Positions 47,509-56,284 of a stretch of DNA of 64,000 bases are shown piece after piece. The notes under the pieces were generated by a model that saw only the letters and a program-made list of their open reading frames with translations, was not told the DNA's origin and searched no databases. Numbering within the stretch: the stretch's first letter is position 1; the number at the start of each line of letters is the position of its first letter. The position numbers and the translations under genes were made by a program. Source of the DNA: Marinicella pacifica (GTDB taxonomy: Bacteria > Pseudomonadota > Gammaproteobacteria > Xanthomonadales > Marinicellaceae); NCBI RefSeq assembly GCF_014636635.1, contig NZ_BMEO01000004.1:62001-126000 (forward strand). The letters run 5' to 3'.

Positions 47509-48308
47509 AAATTAAACTTGCACTGAGTTGGTTAATTATCATGTCTTTGTGGGTCATTATCGGCCCCTGGTTATCAAGCCAGCAACCGGATTTTATTCAC
47601 TGGGATGCCATGGCGCAGGCACCGGGCAGTCAGTTCTGGTTCGGCACCGATGTTATGGGTCGGGATCTCTATGTCCGGACATTATTAGGTGGGCGTTTAT
47701 CCTTACTGGTGGCTCTGGTAGCCACCTGTATGAGTTTACTGATTGGTGTCAGTTACGGTTTGTTATCGGGTTATCTGGGCGGCCGCACGGATCGCTTCAT
47801 GATGCGGTTTCTGGATGTCCTGTATGCGCTGCCGTTTCTGTTTCTGGTTATATTGCTGCTGGTGTTTTTTGGTCAGCACATGATTTTGTTGTTTATCGCC
47901 ATTGGCGGTTATATCTGGCTCGACACCGCGCGCATCGTCCGCGGCCAGACTTTAGTACTAAAAAAACAAGCCTATGTGGAAGCCGCGCAGGCCATGGGTC
48001 AATCCACCACCCGGATTTTAAGCCGACATATTTTGCCGAATTTACGCGGCGTGGTGATTGTCTATGCCACTTTAACCATTCCTCAGGTTATTCTGATTGA
48101 ATCCTTTATTTCTTTTCTGGGTCTTGGCGTACAAGAACCCAATACTTCCTGGGGTACGCTGGTCAGTGAAGGCGTGGATAACCTGCAAACCGCCCCCTGG
48201 TCACTGTGGATTCCCGGAGCCTTTTTATCACTGACTTTAATGGCCTTTAATCTACTCGGTGATGGTTTAAGAGACTACTGGGACCCAAAACGCTTACGTC
48301 CTCGATGA
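47505..48308 (+). CDS. Peptide ABC transporter permease, OppC/DppC type
   Basis: The 267-residue partner permease has the OppC-like first helix, FGTDVMGRDLYVRTLLGGRLSLLVALVATC, and an EAA loop (EAAQAMGQSTTRILSRHILPN). The N-terminal extension is short. Its 3' end overlaps the convergent mechanosensitive channel gene by 15 bases. Confidence 0.9.
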   Translation: MKIKLALSWLIIMSLWVIIGPWLSSQQPDFIHWDAMAQAPGSQFWFGTDVMGRDLYVRTLLGGRLSLLVALVATCMSLLIGVSYGLLSGYLGGRTDRFMMRFLDVLYALPFLFLVILLLVFFGQHMILLFIAIGGYIWLDTARIVRGQTLVLKKQAYVEAAQAMGQSTTRILSRHILPNLRGVVIVYATLTIPQVILIESFISFLGLGVQEPNTSWGTLVSEGVDNLQTAPWSLWIPGAFLSLTLMAFNLLGDGLRDYWDPKRLRPR

Positions 48309-49622
48309 ATCAGCTGTCGGTTCAGCACCGGCATCGGCGTCCGGTAAAGCTTGCGATGTTTTCTCTTGTGCCGGCTGTGCCAATGCCTCGCGCAAAAAAC
48401 GCACATCGGCACTGCCCGGTGACTGGTGAATGCGTAATTCAAAGGCATCAATCACGGCATAAATATGATCAAAAATATCGCTTTGAATGGCCTCATATTC
48501 GGCCCATACGGTGGTATTGGTAAAGGCATAAATCTGCAAAGGTATGCCCTGATTTTCAGCGGCCTGCTGACGCACCATCAGGGTCATGTCCTGATGAATC
48601 CCTGGATGATTTTTTAGCATATTCACTAAATACGCCCGTAAAGTGCCCAGGTTAGTTAAGCGACGCCCATTGATTTTCACTTCCATATTGAAATTATGCG
48701 CTTTGTTATAAGCTTTAATTTCTTTGTTCTTTTCTTCCAGATAAGGCGCCAGTAAACTCGCCTGACTTAGACGTTCCATTAATTCATCATCCATAAATTT
48801 CACGCTGGTAACATCAATATAAATATTACGCATAATGCGCCGGCCGCCGGACTGGGTCATGCCCTGCCAGTTTTTAAAAGAATCTGAAATCAGCGCATAA
48901 GTGGGAATGGTGGTAATGGTTTTATCCCAGTTTTGTACCTTCACCGTAGTTAGCGCAATTTCAATGACATCACCATCGGCACCGTAACTGGGCATCTCCA
49001 GCCAGTCACCAATGCGTAGCATGTCGTTGGCGGATAATTGAATACCAGCAATAAAGCCTAAAATCGGGTCTTTGAACACCAGCATCATAACCGCCGTCAT
49101 GGCACCCAAACCACTGATAATCAGGGTGGGTGATTTATTGATCACCACCGCAATCATAAAGATAATGGCCACCACCGTGAACAGCAATTTGATCGCCTGT
49201 AAAAAACCCTGAATGGGCAGATTACGGGTGCGTTTATGCTCCCTGGCCATGTAACCGACGCCATCAACCAGTGAAAATATGGTTAATAATATAAACAGCG
49301 TAATCCACAGTAAGGTTAAGGTCTGTAACCAGTTAAACAGCGTGGTGTCCTGGTTTAACCACAACCTGATTTGAATAAAAATAATAATGCCCTGTACCGT
49401 GAGGGCAAGGCGGCTGAACAATTTCTCTTCAAACAGAATATCCCGCCATAAGCGTCTTGATTTACGGGTCAGTTTATCCACCACATTATGCATGACCCGA
49501 TGAAACAACCAGTGAACCAGCAAGGCCGTGACAACAATCACACCAACCATGACCAATGCCGTCTGCCATTGGACCAATTTAATACCAAACTCGGCGAACC
49601 AGTGTTTAATATATTCTTTCAT
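48294..49622 (-). CDS. MscS-family mechanosensitive channel (YbdG/MscM-like)
   Basis: The 442-residue membrane protein has several N-terminal helices, then the MscS pore helix and beta domain with GLGAMTAVMMLVFKDPILGFIAGIQLSANDMLRIGDWLEMP (about 173-213) and a long cytoplasmic C-terminus. The pattern and length fit the YbdG/MscM subgroup, which opens under hypo-osmotic shock. It lies on the opposite strand, between the permease genes and the ATPase gene of the peptide transporter. Confidence 0.88.
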   Translation of the reverse strand: MKEYIKHWFAEFGIKLVQWQTALVMVGVIVVTALLVHWLFHRVMHNVVDKLTRKSRRLWRDILFEEKLFSRLALTVQGIIIFIQIRLWLNQDTTLFNWLQTLTLLWITLFILLTIFSLVDGVGYMAREHKRTRNLPIQGFLQAIKLLFTVVAIIFMIAVVINKSPTLIISGLGAMTAVMMLVFKDPILGFIAGIQLSANDMLRIGDWLEMPSYGADGDVIEIALTTVKVQNWDKTITTIPTYALISDSFKNWQGMTQSGGRRIMRNIYIDVTSVKFMDDELMERLSQASLLAPYLEEKNKEIKAYNKAHNFNMEVKINGRRLTNLGTLRAYLVNMLKNHPGIHQDMTLMVRQQAAENQGIPLQIYAFTNTTVWAEYEAIQSDIFDHIYAVIDAFELRIHQSPGSADVRFLREALAQPAQEKTSQALPDADAGAEPTADSSRT

Positions 49623-49722
49623 AATTGCTCAATGCGGTTTTTAAACAAACATAAATGGGGTTTGAATGGTGTTTTTAAACCGGTGTCTTGTTGACATAAT
49701 CCTAATCACCTAAAATAAAACA

Positions 49723-51309
49723 ATGCATGACCATCCGATTCTGAGCGTCCAAAATCTCTCGCTGCAATTTCAGCAAACCCATGCGGCCACCTTAAAAAAT
49801 CTGTCCTTTCAGTTACAGGCCGGAGAGACGATTGGACTGGCGGGCGCATCAGGCAGCGGTAAATCACTCACCGCCCAATGCCTGATGGGTATTCAGCCGA
49901 CCAACAGTTTATTGCGTGGTGAAATCATTTTTAACAACCGCAAACTAACCGGACTCAATCAAAAACAATGGCAGGATATTCGGGGCCAATGTATGTCCAT
50001 GGTGTTTCAAGAACCCATGACCGCATTTAACCCGGTACAAACCATTGGCCGGCAAATCACTGAAATGCTGGTTTTACACAGCCACTTAAACCATTCACAA
50101 CGCCAGCATCGGCTTAACCAACTGTTGAGTGATGTCCGGTTACCGGCCGATTTTCACAATCGCTATCCGCACCAACTTTCCGGCGGTCAGAAACAACGGG
50201 CGGTGATTGCCATGGCGGTGGCCTGTCAGCCCGACCTGTTAATTTGCGATGAGCCGACCACCGCCCTGGATGTCACCACCCAGGAACACATTATTAAGCT
50301 GCTGAAAAAACTACAAGAAAAATACGCTATGGCGATGCTGTTTATCAGCCATGATCTGGCAGTCATGGCGCAGGTCGCCGACCGCATTGCTGTCATGCAA
50401 TCAGGCGAAATTGTCGAAACCGCCGATACACATACACTGATTAATGAACCACAAACCGATTACAGCCGACAATTACTGGCCGCCGCCGGCCTGAAAAAAT
50501 TACAAGATAAAACGTTTAAATCTGAACCCGCCGCATTACTGCACATTAAAAATCTTACGGTCACTTTTAAACAACCCAAAAGCCTGTTTCGCAGCCATCA
50601 ATTCACCGCCGTTAATCAGGCCAATATGCACATCCATGCCGGGGAAATTGTTGGCCTGGTGGGCGAGTCCGGCAGTGGCAAAACCACTTTGGGTCGCTGT
50701 CTGGTGGGCTTACAAACACCGGAGTCTGGTGAGATTTTATTTAAAGGACAAGCGCTACCTGATAATCGTCAAGCCAAAAAGCGTATCCAGATGATTTTCC
50801 AGGATCCCTATGCTTCGTTAAATCCACAACTCACCATTCAACAATCCCTGTCCGAACCACTAACAATTCATGGTTTATATAAAGACAAATCCCAACGTCA
50901 ACAACGCTTAAAGTCACTCTTAAACCAGGTGGAATTAGATGCAACATCCTTAAACCGATATCCGCATCAATTTTCCGGCGGTCAGCGCCAGCGCATTGCC
51001 ATTGCCCGGGCTCTGGCCTGTGAACCGGAATTGCTGATTTGTGATGAGGCGGTCACCGCCTTGGATGTGCTGATACAGCAAGAGATTGTGGCATTGCTGA
51101 AAAAGCTGGTCGAAGAAACCAGTCTCAGCTTATTATTTATCACTCATGACATCGCTCTGGTCAGTGGCTTTGCTGATCGTCTGGTGGTGATGCAAAACGG
51201 TCAATTAATCGAACAAGGCCCAAGCCGCGACATTATTCAGCATCCTAAGCACAGCTACACCCAACAACTGATCACCAGCATACCACGACTGGCAACAACG
51301 GCATCTTAA
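49723..51309 (+). CDS. Fused OppD-OppF peptide ABC transporter ATPase (YejF-like)
   Basis: The 528-residue protein holds two ABC domains. The first has Walker A GASGSGKSLTA, LSGGQKQRAVIAMA and LLICDEPTTALD; the second has GESGSGKTTLG, FSGGQRQRIAIARA and LLICDEAVTALD. Each domain is followed by the Opp-type C-terminal segment (for example HPKHSYTQQLITSIP). It is the likely ATPase for the permeases encoded upstream, though separated by the mscS-type gene. Confidence 0.9.
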   Translation: MHDHPILSVQNLSLQFQQTHAATLKNLSFQLQAGETIGLAGASGSGKSLTAQCLMGIQPTNSLLRGEIIFNNRKLTGLNQKQWQDIRGQCMSMVFQEPMTAFNPVQTIGRQITEMLVLHSHLNHSQRQHRLNQLLSDVRLPADFHNRYPHQLSGGQKQRAVIAMAVACQPDLLICDEPTTALDVTTQEHIIKLLKKLQEKYAMAMLFISHDLAVMAQVADRIAVMQSGEIVETADTHTLINEPQTDYSRQLLAAAGLKKLQDKTFKSEPAALLHIKNLTVTFKQPKSLFRSHQFTAVNQANMHIHAGEIVGLVGESGSGKTTLGRCLVGLQTPESGEILFKGQALPDNRQAKKRIQMIFQDPYASLNPQLTIQQSLSEPLTIHGLYKDKSQRQQRLKSLLNQVELDATSLNRYPHQFSGGQRQRIAIARALACEPELLICDEAVTALDVLIQQEIVALLKKLVEETSLSLLFITHDIALVSGFADRLVVMQNGQLIEQGPSRDIIQHPKHSYTQQLITSIPRLATTAS

Positions 51310-51351
51310 TCCGTGCTGGCGCAGGCCGGCACCCAGCGTCTTTCAGAATGA

Positions 51352-51382
51352 TTGCGCACTTTATTCGTTATTTTGTTACAAT
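51352..51382 (+). promoter_or_regulatory. Putative sigma-70 promoter of the thiamin operon
   Basis: TTGCGC (51352-51357) and TACAAT (51377-51382) are separated by 19 bases, which is long; initiation near 51389 would place the riboswitch at the very 5' end of the transcript. Confidence 0.45.
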
Positions 51383-51390
51383 GCCCAGCA

Positions 51391-51500
51391 TCCAAGGGGC
51401 GACTCGAGCGAATGCGACAGTCTGAGACAGTGAATACTGAACCCTTTGTACCTGATCCGGTTCATACCGGCGTAGGAATGGATTAATTTCACCTCGCCTC
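51391..51500 (+). promoter_or_regulatory. TPP riboswitch (THI element)
   Basis: The conserved core CTGAGA (51422-51427) and the highly conserved ACCCTTTGTACCTGATC then CCGGTTCATACCGG and CGTAGGAATGGA are all present. P1 is formed by GGGGCGA (51396-51402) with TCGCCTC (51494-51500). It binds thiamin pyrophosphate and lowers expression of the thiamin uptake and salvage genes that follow. Downstream, GGATCTC (51505-51511) is complementary to GAGATCC (51559-51565) just before the receptor ATG, so the expression platform probably acts on translation. Confidence 0.97.
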
Positions 51501-51566
51501 AACCGGATCTCCTTTTTATGCCGGTTGTTGACTCATTTAACGCCGGCCGGTTTTAAGTGAGATCCT

Positions 51567-53669
51567 ATGTTAAAAAAAATATCGACCATAAGCTTTTTGG
51601 GCTTATCCTTCATCGCCCTGTCCGCCGACGACCAAAACAGCACAGACAGTCAGTCTGATGAAACGCAGCTGAGTGACATTCAGGTCACTTCTGATTTTCG
51701 AGTTGAAACCACGGAAAGTGAAGTCCCGGCTTCTTTAACCGTATTAGATGAAGAAAGTCTCAACCAAGCGGGACAACAGCATTTTCAGGATGTGTTAAAT
51801 TTAGTCCCAAATATTAACTGGTCCGGCTCCACCTCACGGCCGCGCTACTTTCAAATCCGTGGTATCGGCGAGCGCTCTCAATACGAAGGCGCACCCAATC
51901 CATCGGTGGGTTTTATTATCGATGACATGGATTTTACCGGCATCGGTGGTGCCGCCACTTTGTTTGATATCGAGCACATCGAAGTGCTGCGTGGCTCCCA
52001 AGGCACCCGCTATGGCGCCAATGCCCTGGCCGGTTTAATTTATGTCCAATCCAAGGCGCCGAGTACCGAAAATGCGTACCACGGCCGGCTTTCAGTGGGT
52101 CAGGACGGTATTCGTAGCCTCGGTTTCAGCGCCACCGGTGGTCTGGGTAACAGTGAAACAAATGCCTACCGACTGGCTGTTCATCAATACAACAGTGACG
52201 GCTTTCGCCACAATGCTTTTTTAAATCGTGACGACAGCGACCAAAAAGATGAATTAACATTGCGCGGAAAATTTCACTTTCAAATTAATGACAGCTGGCA
52301 AAGTGATGTAAGTTTACTGCTGATTGATCAGGATAACGGCTTTGATGTCTGGACCCCGACCCATGACTTCACCACCTACAGCAATGATTTAGGTATCGAT
52401 GCCCAAAAAGCTGTCGGAGGTTCCTGGAAAAATATCTGGACAACAGACGTGTTTGATGTGGTCAGCATCACCACCCTAACCGATGCCGATATTACTTACT
52501 TTTTTGATGGTGACTGGGGGAATAATGATTACTGGGGCGAGTATGCGCCCTATGAATACGCCCTCAACAATGACCGCGAACGGCGTCATACCACCCAGGA
52601 GTTTAGAGTACTGTCGAATCAAGACAGCCGAATTTTTAACGATCGCAGTGACTGGCTGGTGGGTCTGTATTTATCGCGTTTAGATGAAGACAACCATTCA
52701 CTGGAAGCATCAGATGGTGTGCCATATCGTGATTTCAGCAACCACTACCAAGCCGATAAATTCGCTTTATTTGGCCAGCTGGACAGCCACTTAACGGAAA
52801 AAACCACACTGTCAACCGGCGTTCGATTCGAGCAGCGCAAAGCCGATTATTTCGATGACAATGCACTCAACCTGAAACCCAAAGACGATATGCTCGGCGG
52901 TCAGATTTCACTGAAGCATCAGTTGAATAAGCGCCATAACCTGTATGCCACCGTGGCCCGCGGCTTTAAGGCCGGTGGTTTTAATCTCAGCACCACCCTG
53001 CCCGATAGTCGGCGCAGTTATGACCCGGAATATCTGGTTAATTATGAAATCGGCAGCAAAGCTTTTTTATTTGATTACCGCCTGCAGCTTAATACCGCGC
53101 TGTTTTATTCCAAACGCAAGGACATGCAAGTCAGCACCTCATTCCAAAGTGACCCCAATGATCCGCTGACTTATGTGTATTACACCGGCAATGCCGCCGA
53201 AGGTGAAAATTACGGTCTTGAAATGGATGCGCTGTGGCAGGTCAACAGGAATCTGAGTTTACATGGTTCTGTGGGGTATTTAAAAGCTAAATACACCGAT
53301 TACGTCACCATCGACGGTGACTTTAGCGGCCGTGAACAAGCCCATGCCCCCAATTACACCGCCAATATGGGTTTGACTTATATGGGCGATGGCGGCTTCT
53401 TTGCCCGTATGGATTATCAGGCGGTGGATGCTTTTTATTTTTCCGACTCCCATGACCAGCGTGCCGACGGCAAACAACTGCTGCATGTTAAGGTGGGCTA
53501 TCAGGCACCTCAGTGGGCACTGTATGCCTGGGGCCGAAATGTACTGGATGAACGCTATGGGGTTCGGGGTTTTTATTTTGGTCTTGAACCACCGAATTAT
53601 GAAGACACCCTATACACCCACCTCGGTGATCCGCAGCATTTTGGTATCACTTTTGAATTTGATTATTAG
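51567..53669 (+). CDS. TonB-dependent receptor for thiamin (Omr1-like)
   Basis: The 700-residue outer-membrane receptor has a signal peptide (about 1-19), a TonB-box-like DIQVTS segment, and a plug with RPRYFQIRGIGERSQYEG and LRGSQGTRYGANALAGLIYVQSK. The barrel ends HFGITFEFDY; the final aromatic Tyr is less usual than Phe. Placement behind a TPP riboswitch and before a PnuC-type permease and a kinase makes thiamin or its precursors the likely ligand, as in the Omr1 systems of Bacteroides and Proteobacteria. Energy would come from TonB-ExbBD. Confidence 0.9.
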   Translation: MLKKISTISFLGLSFIALSADDQNSTDSQSDETQLSDIQVTSDFRVETTESEVPASLTVLDEESLNQAGQQHFQDVLNLVPNINWSGSTSRPRYFQIRGIGERSQYEGAPNPSVGFIIDDMDFTGIGGAATLFDIEHIEVLRGSQGTRYGANALAGLIYVQSKAPSTENAYHGRLSVGQDGIRSLGFSATGGLGNSETNAYRLAVHQYNSDGFRHNAFLNRDDSDQKDELTLRGKFHFQINDSWQSDVSLLLIDQDNGFDVWTPTHDFTTYSNDLGIDAQKAVGGSWKNIWTTDVFDVVSITTLTDADITYFFDGDWGNNDYWGEYAPYEYALNNDRERRHTTQEFRVLSNQDSRIFNDRSDWLVGLYLSRLDEDNHSLEASDGVPYRDFSNHYQADKFALFGQLDSHLTEKTTLSTGVRFEQRKADYFDDNALNLKPKDDMLGGQISLKHQLNKRHNLYATVARGFKAGGFNLSTTLPDSRRSYDPEYLVNYEIGSKAFLFDYRLQLNTALFYSKRKDMQVSTSFQSDPNDPLTYVYYTGNAAEGENYGLEMDALWQVNRNLSLHGSVGYLKAKYTDYVTIDGDFSGREQAHAPNYTANMGLTYMGDGGFFARMDYQAVDAFYFSDSHDQRADGKQLLHVKVGYQAPQWALYAWGRNVLDERYGVRGFYFGLEPPNYEDTLYTHLGDPQHFGITFEFDY

Positions 53670-53681
53670 GAGATGTGTCCC

Positions 53682-53951
53682 ATGAAAGTATCAGTTGATA
53701 TCAGTTTATACCCGCTAACCGAAGATTTTTTAACCGTGGTCGATGATTTTATCCAGCGATTGAAAAAAGAACCGGATTTAACCATTAAGGTCAATGATTT
53801 AAGCACCCAGGTGTTTGGCGACTACGCCACTGTGTTAAGCAAAGTCAATGCCGCCATGCAGGCAACCCATGAAAAAACCCCGAAAGCGGCGTTTATCATG
53901 AAGATTTTGAATGGCGATTTACTGGATCAACACAGCGGCCAGTATGCCTGA
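53682..53951 (+). CDS. YkoF-like thiamin/HMP-binding protein
   Basis: The 89-residue protein has one ferredoxin-like domain starting MKVSVDISLYPL, like each half of Bacillus YkoF, which binds thiamin and HMP. No signal peptide is seen, so it is probably cytosolic. The ATG at 53682 is chosen because AGGAG (53668-53672) lies nine bases upstream; the ATG at 53673 would touch the ribosome site. It ends eight bases inside the pnuT start. It could capture thiamin on entry; this role is inferred. Confidence 0.8.
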   Translation: MKVSVDISLYPLTEDFLTVVDDFIQRLKKEPDLTIKVNDLSTQVFGDYATVLSKVNAAMQATHEKTPKAAFIMKILNGDLLDQHSGQYA

Positions 53952-54561
53952 ATTTTTTGTCCATTGGTGGCAGGGTCTTCAGGCCCAGTCTTTGCTTGAG
54001 CTCATTGCTGTTATCACTGCGGTGTTGTATTTGTGGCTGGCCATACGTGAAAATATCTGGTGCTGGTTTTTTGCCTTTATCAGCACCGCACTGTCGATAT
54101 ATATTTTCCATCAGGCAAGTTTACTGAGCGAATCTTTGCTCAATGTCTTTTATCTGGTGATGGCAGTTTACGGCTGGTACCAATGGCGCGGCGGCCAGAG
54201 CCATAACCCGCGTCAGATTCAGAAATGGCCGCTCAAAAAACACTTGTTGTGGATTGCGATAACGGCTTTGTTTGTACCGCTGCTCGGCTTATACACCCAA
54301 CAATACGGCGCCGCTTACCCCTTTTTAGATGCCTTCACTTCGTGTTTTGCGGTGTTGACCACCATTCTGGTCGCCTACAAAGTGTATGAGAACTGGTATT
54401 ACTGGCTGGTGATTGACAGCGTGTCCATGTGGTTGTTCTGGCAAAAAGAACTGTACTTTTTCACCGGACTCTTCGCCATTTACCTTATTATGGTGATTAT
54501 TGGCATCATCCAGTGGTCTAAAAGCTATGACCGACAATCTGCGCAGATTACAAGACATTAA
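53944..54561 (+). CDS. pnuT: PnuC-family thiamin transporter PnuT
   Basis: The 205-residue inner-membrane protein has seven hydrophobic segments and the PnuC-type motifs W-x3-AFISTALSIYIF and NVFYLVMAVYGWYQWRGG (about 78-95). PnuT members facilitate thiamin diffusion and depend on a kinase for trapping. The ATG at 53944 overlaps the stop of the previous gene. The next gene, a kinase, begins inside its 3' end. Confidence 0.88.
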   Translation: MPEFFVHWWQGLQAQSLLELIAVITAVLYLWLAIRENIWCWFFAFISTALSIYIFHQASLLSESLLNVFYLVMAVYGWYQWRGGQSHNPRQIQKWPLKKHLLWIAITALFVPLLGLYTQQYGAAYPFLDAFTSCFAVLTTILVAYKVYENWYYWLVIDSVSMWLFWQKELYFFTGLFAIYLIMVIIGIIQWSKSYDRQSAQITRH

Positions 54562-55258
54562 ATTTATTGCTCAGGCCGGACTGATTGAAGCCCGGCCGAT
54601 TAAGCATGGTTTAAATAACCACAGCTTTCAGGTTATCACCGAACAAGGGCATTATTTTGTGCGCTTCAATGCCGTTATTGCAGGTGTTGACCGGCAACGG
54701 GAATCACAGATACTGGCGTTGATTGCGCCTTTAAATATTAGTCCAAAGGTGCATGTCAACGACCTGCAGAATAATGTCTTAATCACGGACTGGTGTCGCG
54801 GCAAACTCTGGCAAGCTGACGATTTTAATAATAAAGGCTTTATTAATACCCTGGCAGATCAATTAAAACGGTTCCATCAAATCGAACTCACTGAACAACC
54901 TCTGTTTACAGACAGCCGTCTCGACAAACGCCTACTGAATTATGCCAAAAACCAAAAGCACCGCATTAAAAACCACATCCATCGCCACCTCGATAAACTC
55001 ACTGAACTGGGCTTTTGGGAGGTCAATCAATACCTCACCCACTTTGATTTAAATCCCCGCAATATTATTGGTCGACAACCACCGCTGCTGCTGGACTGGG
55101 AGTTTGCCGGATTGGGTCATCCCCTGATTGACTGGCTGATTATTGAATATGAAAGCGGCCAATACCTGGAAAACTTTTACCACTGCTATGATGATAATGA
55201 CTGGCTACCGCCTTTACGTGCCTTGATTCAAATCATGATGCAAATCTGGGCCAAATAA
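54527..55258 (+). CDS. Thiamine kinase-like phosphotransferase (APH fold)
   Basis: The protein of about 243 residues has the APH/choline-kinase catalytic loop HFDLNPRNII and the metal-binding LLDWEFAGLGHP (about 185-197). An N-terminal nucleotide-binding segment (GLNNHSFQVIT) is present. It should phosphorylate incoming thiamin, trapping it as thiamin phosphate, as for ThiK (YcfN). The ATG at 54527 is chosen; the TTG at 54500 lies deeper inside pnuT. It closes the operon. Confidence 0.86.
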   Translation: MTDNLRRLQDIKFIAQAGLIEARPIKHGLNNHSFQVITEQGHYFVRFNAVIAGVDRQRESQILALIAPLNISPKVHVNDLQNNVLITDWCRGKLWQADDFNNKGFINTLADQLKRFHQIELTEQPLFTDSRLDKRLLNYAKNQKHRIKNHIHRHLDKLTELGFWEVNQYLTHFDLNPRNIIGRQPPLLLDWEFAGLGHPLIDWLIIEYESGQYLENFYHCYDDNDWLPPLRALIQIMMQIWAK

Positions 55259-55305
55259 ACACCTAAATAACAGGTTTAAAATTCTTTTAAATCAGAAATT
55301 GGGGC

Positions 55306-55334
55306 TTGTGAGAATTACCCGCCTCAAGTAGAAT
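55306..55334 (+). promoter_or_regulatory. Sigma-70 promoter of tRNA-Leu
   Basis: TTGTGA (55306-55311) and TAGAAT (55329-55334) with a 17-base spacer lie about 37 bases upstream of the tRNA. Confidence 0.75.
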
Positions 55335-55370
55335 AGCCGGTCTCAATCTAGGACGAGCGTCCTGACAAGA

Positions 55371-55457
55371 GCCCGGGTGGCGGAATTGGTAGACGCGCCA
55401 GCTTCAGGTGCTGGTGGGGGCAACCCCGTGGAGGTTCAAGTCCTCTCCCGGGCACCA
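55371..55457 (+). tRNA. tRNA-Leu (anticodon CAG)
   Basis: The 87-base gene has acceptor arm GCCCGGG/CCCGGGC, D-loop with AATTGGTAGACGC, anticodon stem CCAGC/GCTGG with loop TTCAGGT (anticodon CAG, decoding CTG) and a long variable arm (tgggggcaaccccgt). The T-arm is GAGGTTCAAGTCCTC and CCA is encoded. The long variable arm is typical of tRNA-Leu. Confidence 0.98.
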
Positions 55458-55568
55458 TTAATTCTTTTATATTAAGACGTTTAGATCTCGTTGTACGTAA
55501 TTTAAACGTCATTAGTTTATATTTTCCCGCACATTTTTTTAATTTAGTTGCATTCTTTTCTTTACTTA

Positions 55569-55585
55569 ATACGGAATATCCGTAT
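55569..55585 (+). promoter_or_regulatory. Palindromic operator of the toxin-antitoxin pair
   Basis: ATACGGA-ATA-TCCGTAT is a perfect seven-base inverted repeat nine bases before the toxin ATG, a likely site for the antitoxin's HTH domain and thus for autoregulation. Confidence 0.6.
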
Positions 55586-55594
55586 ATTAAGTCT

Positions 55595-55906
55595 ATGAAA
55601 ACCGTTATTGAAACGCCGACTTTCATTAAAACCTCTCGTAAGATTTGGAGCGAGGAAGAAATTGAGGATTTTATTGAATATATTTCAATGAATAGCCATG
55701 TGGGTAAAGTGATAACCCACGGCAAGGGTTTACGGAAAATACGCTGGGGTGGTCATTTTTTGGGTAAACGAGGTGCTGGACGAGTTATTTACATGAACAT
55801 CTTAGAAGATAAGGTTGTTTTACTTTTGGCTTATAAAAAAGGCAAGAAAAAGACAACCACACCAGATGATTTAAAAACATTATTGAATGAGTTAAACGAT
55901 GATTAA
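55595..55906 (+). CDS. RelE/HigB-superfamily toxin
   Basis: The 103-residue protein resembles RelE-type mRNA interferases: TFIKTSRKIWSEEEIEDFIEYI, the central KGLRKIRWGGHFLGKRGAGRVIYMN and LLLAYKKGKKKTTTPDDL. Such toxins cut mRNA on the ribosome. It is encoded first, with the antitoxin start overlapping its stop, as in HigBA or NadS-type modules. Confidence 0.85.
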   Translation: MKTVIETPTFIKTSRKIWSEEEIEDFIEYISMNSHVGKVITHGKGLRKIRWGGHFLGKRGAGRVIYMNILEDKVVLLLAYKKGKKKTTTPDDLKTLLNELNDD

Positions 55907-56213
55907 TAAAAAAGATATTTTTGACATGGTCACTGCTGCTGAAAATGATGCTGATCAAGCTCTACCGGGTCTCACCCAATCGCTTAACGAAGCGTTAGCA
56001 GGCGAAGGTGTTGTCCACACTCCGGAACAAATCTTATTAAAAAAAGTTCGTCGTAAACTTGGCATGAATCAGATCGATTTTGCAGAACTTATTAATACGC
56101 CGGTAGGCACTTTAAGAGACTGGGAACAGGGTCGTATACCTCCGAGTGGGGCTGCAATTACATTAGCTGAAATTCTGCTCATGCATCCTGATTTAGCTAA
56201 AGAAATCGCTTAG
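55899..56213 (+). CDS. XRE-family antitoxin
   Basis: The 104-residue protein has a C-terminal helix-turn-helix (about 48-95): VRRKLGMNQIDFAELINTPVGTLRDWEQGR. The N-terminal arm (about 1-45) probably wraps the toxin. It overlaps the toxin gene by eight bases and should repress the operon through the upstream palindrome. Confidence 0.88.
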   Translation: MINKKDIFDMVTAAENDADQALPGLTQSLNEALAGEGVVHTPEQILLKKVRRKLGMNQIDFAELINTPVGTLRDWEQGRIPPSGAAITLAEILLMHPDLAKEIA

Positions 56214-56232
56214 CAATTTGATATTGCCACCA

Positions 56233-56260
56233 TTGACATATCTGTCGGTAAGATTATGAT
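56233..56260 (+). promoter_or_regulatory. Sigma-70 promoter of the guanine deaminase-nitroreductase-tsaD genes
   Basis: TTGACA (56233-56238) and TATGAT (56255-56260) are spaced by 16 bases, 24 bases upstream of the ATG. Confidence 0.7.
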
Positions 56261-56284
56261 AAGCTTTTAACAAATTAGGTTTAT

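Noticed and set aside
47528-48100. Alternative 190-codon frame within the OppC-type permease gene
   Set aside because: It is a frame-shifted shadow of a clear permease gene, with a composition unlike a real protein.
46582-51309. Assignment as the YejABEF microcin/peptide system
   Set aside because: The fused ATPase resembles YejF, but permease lengths (308, 267) fit OppB/OppC better, and no YejA is present.
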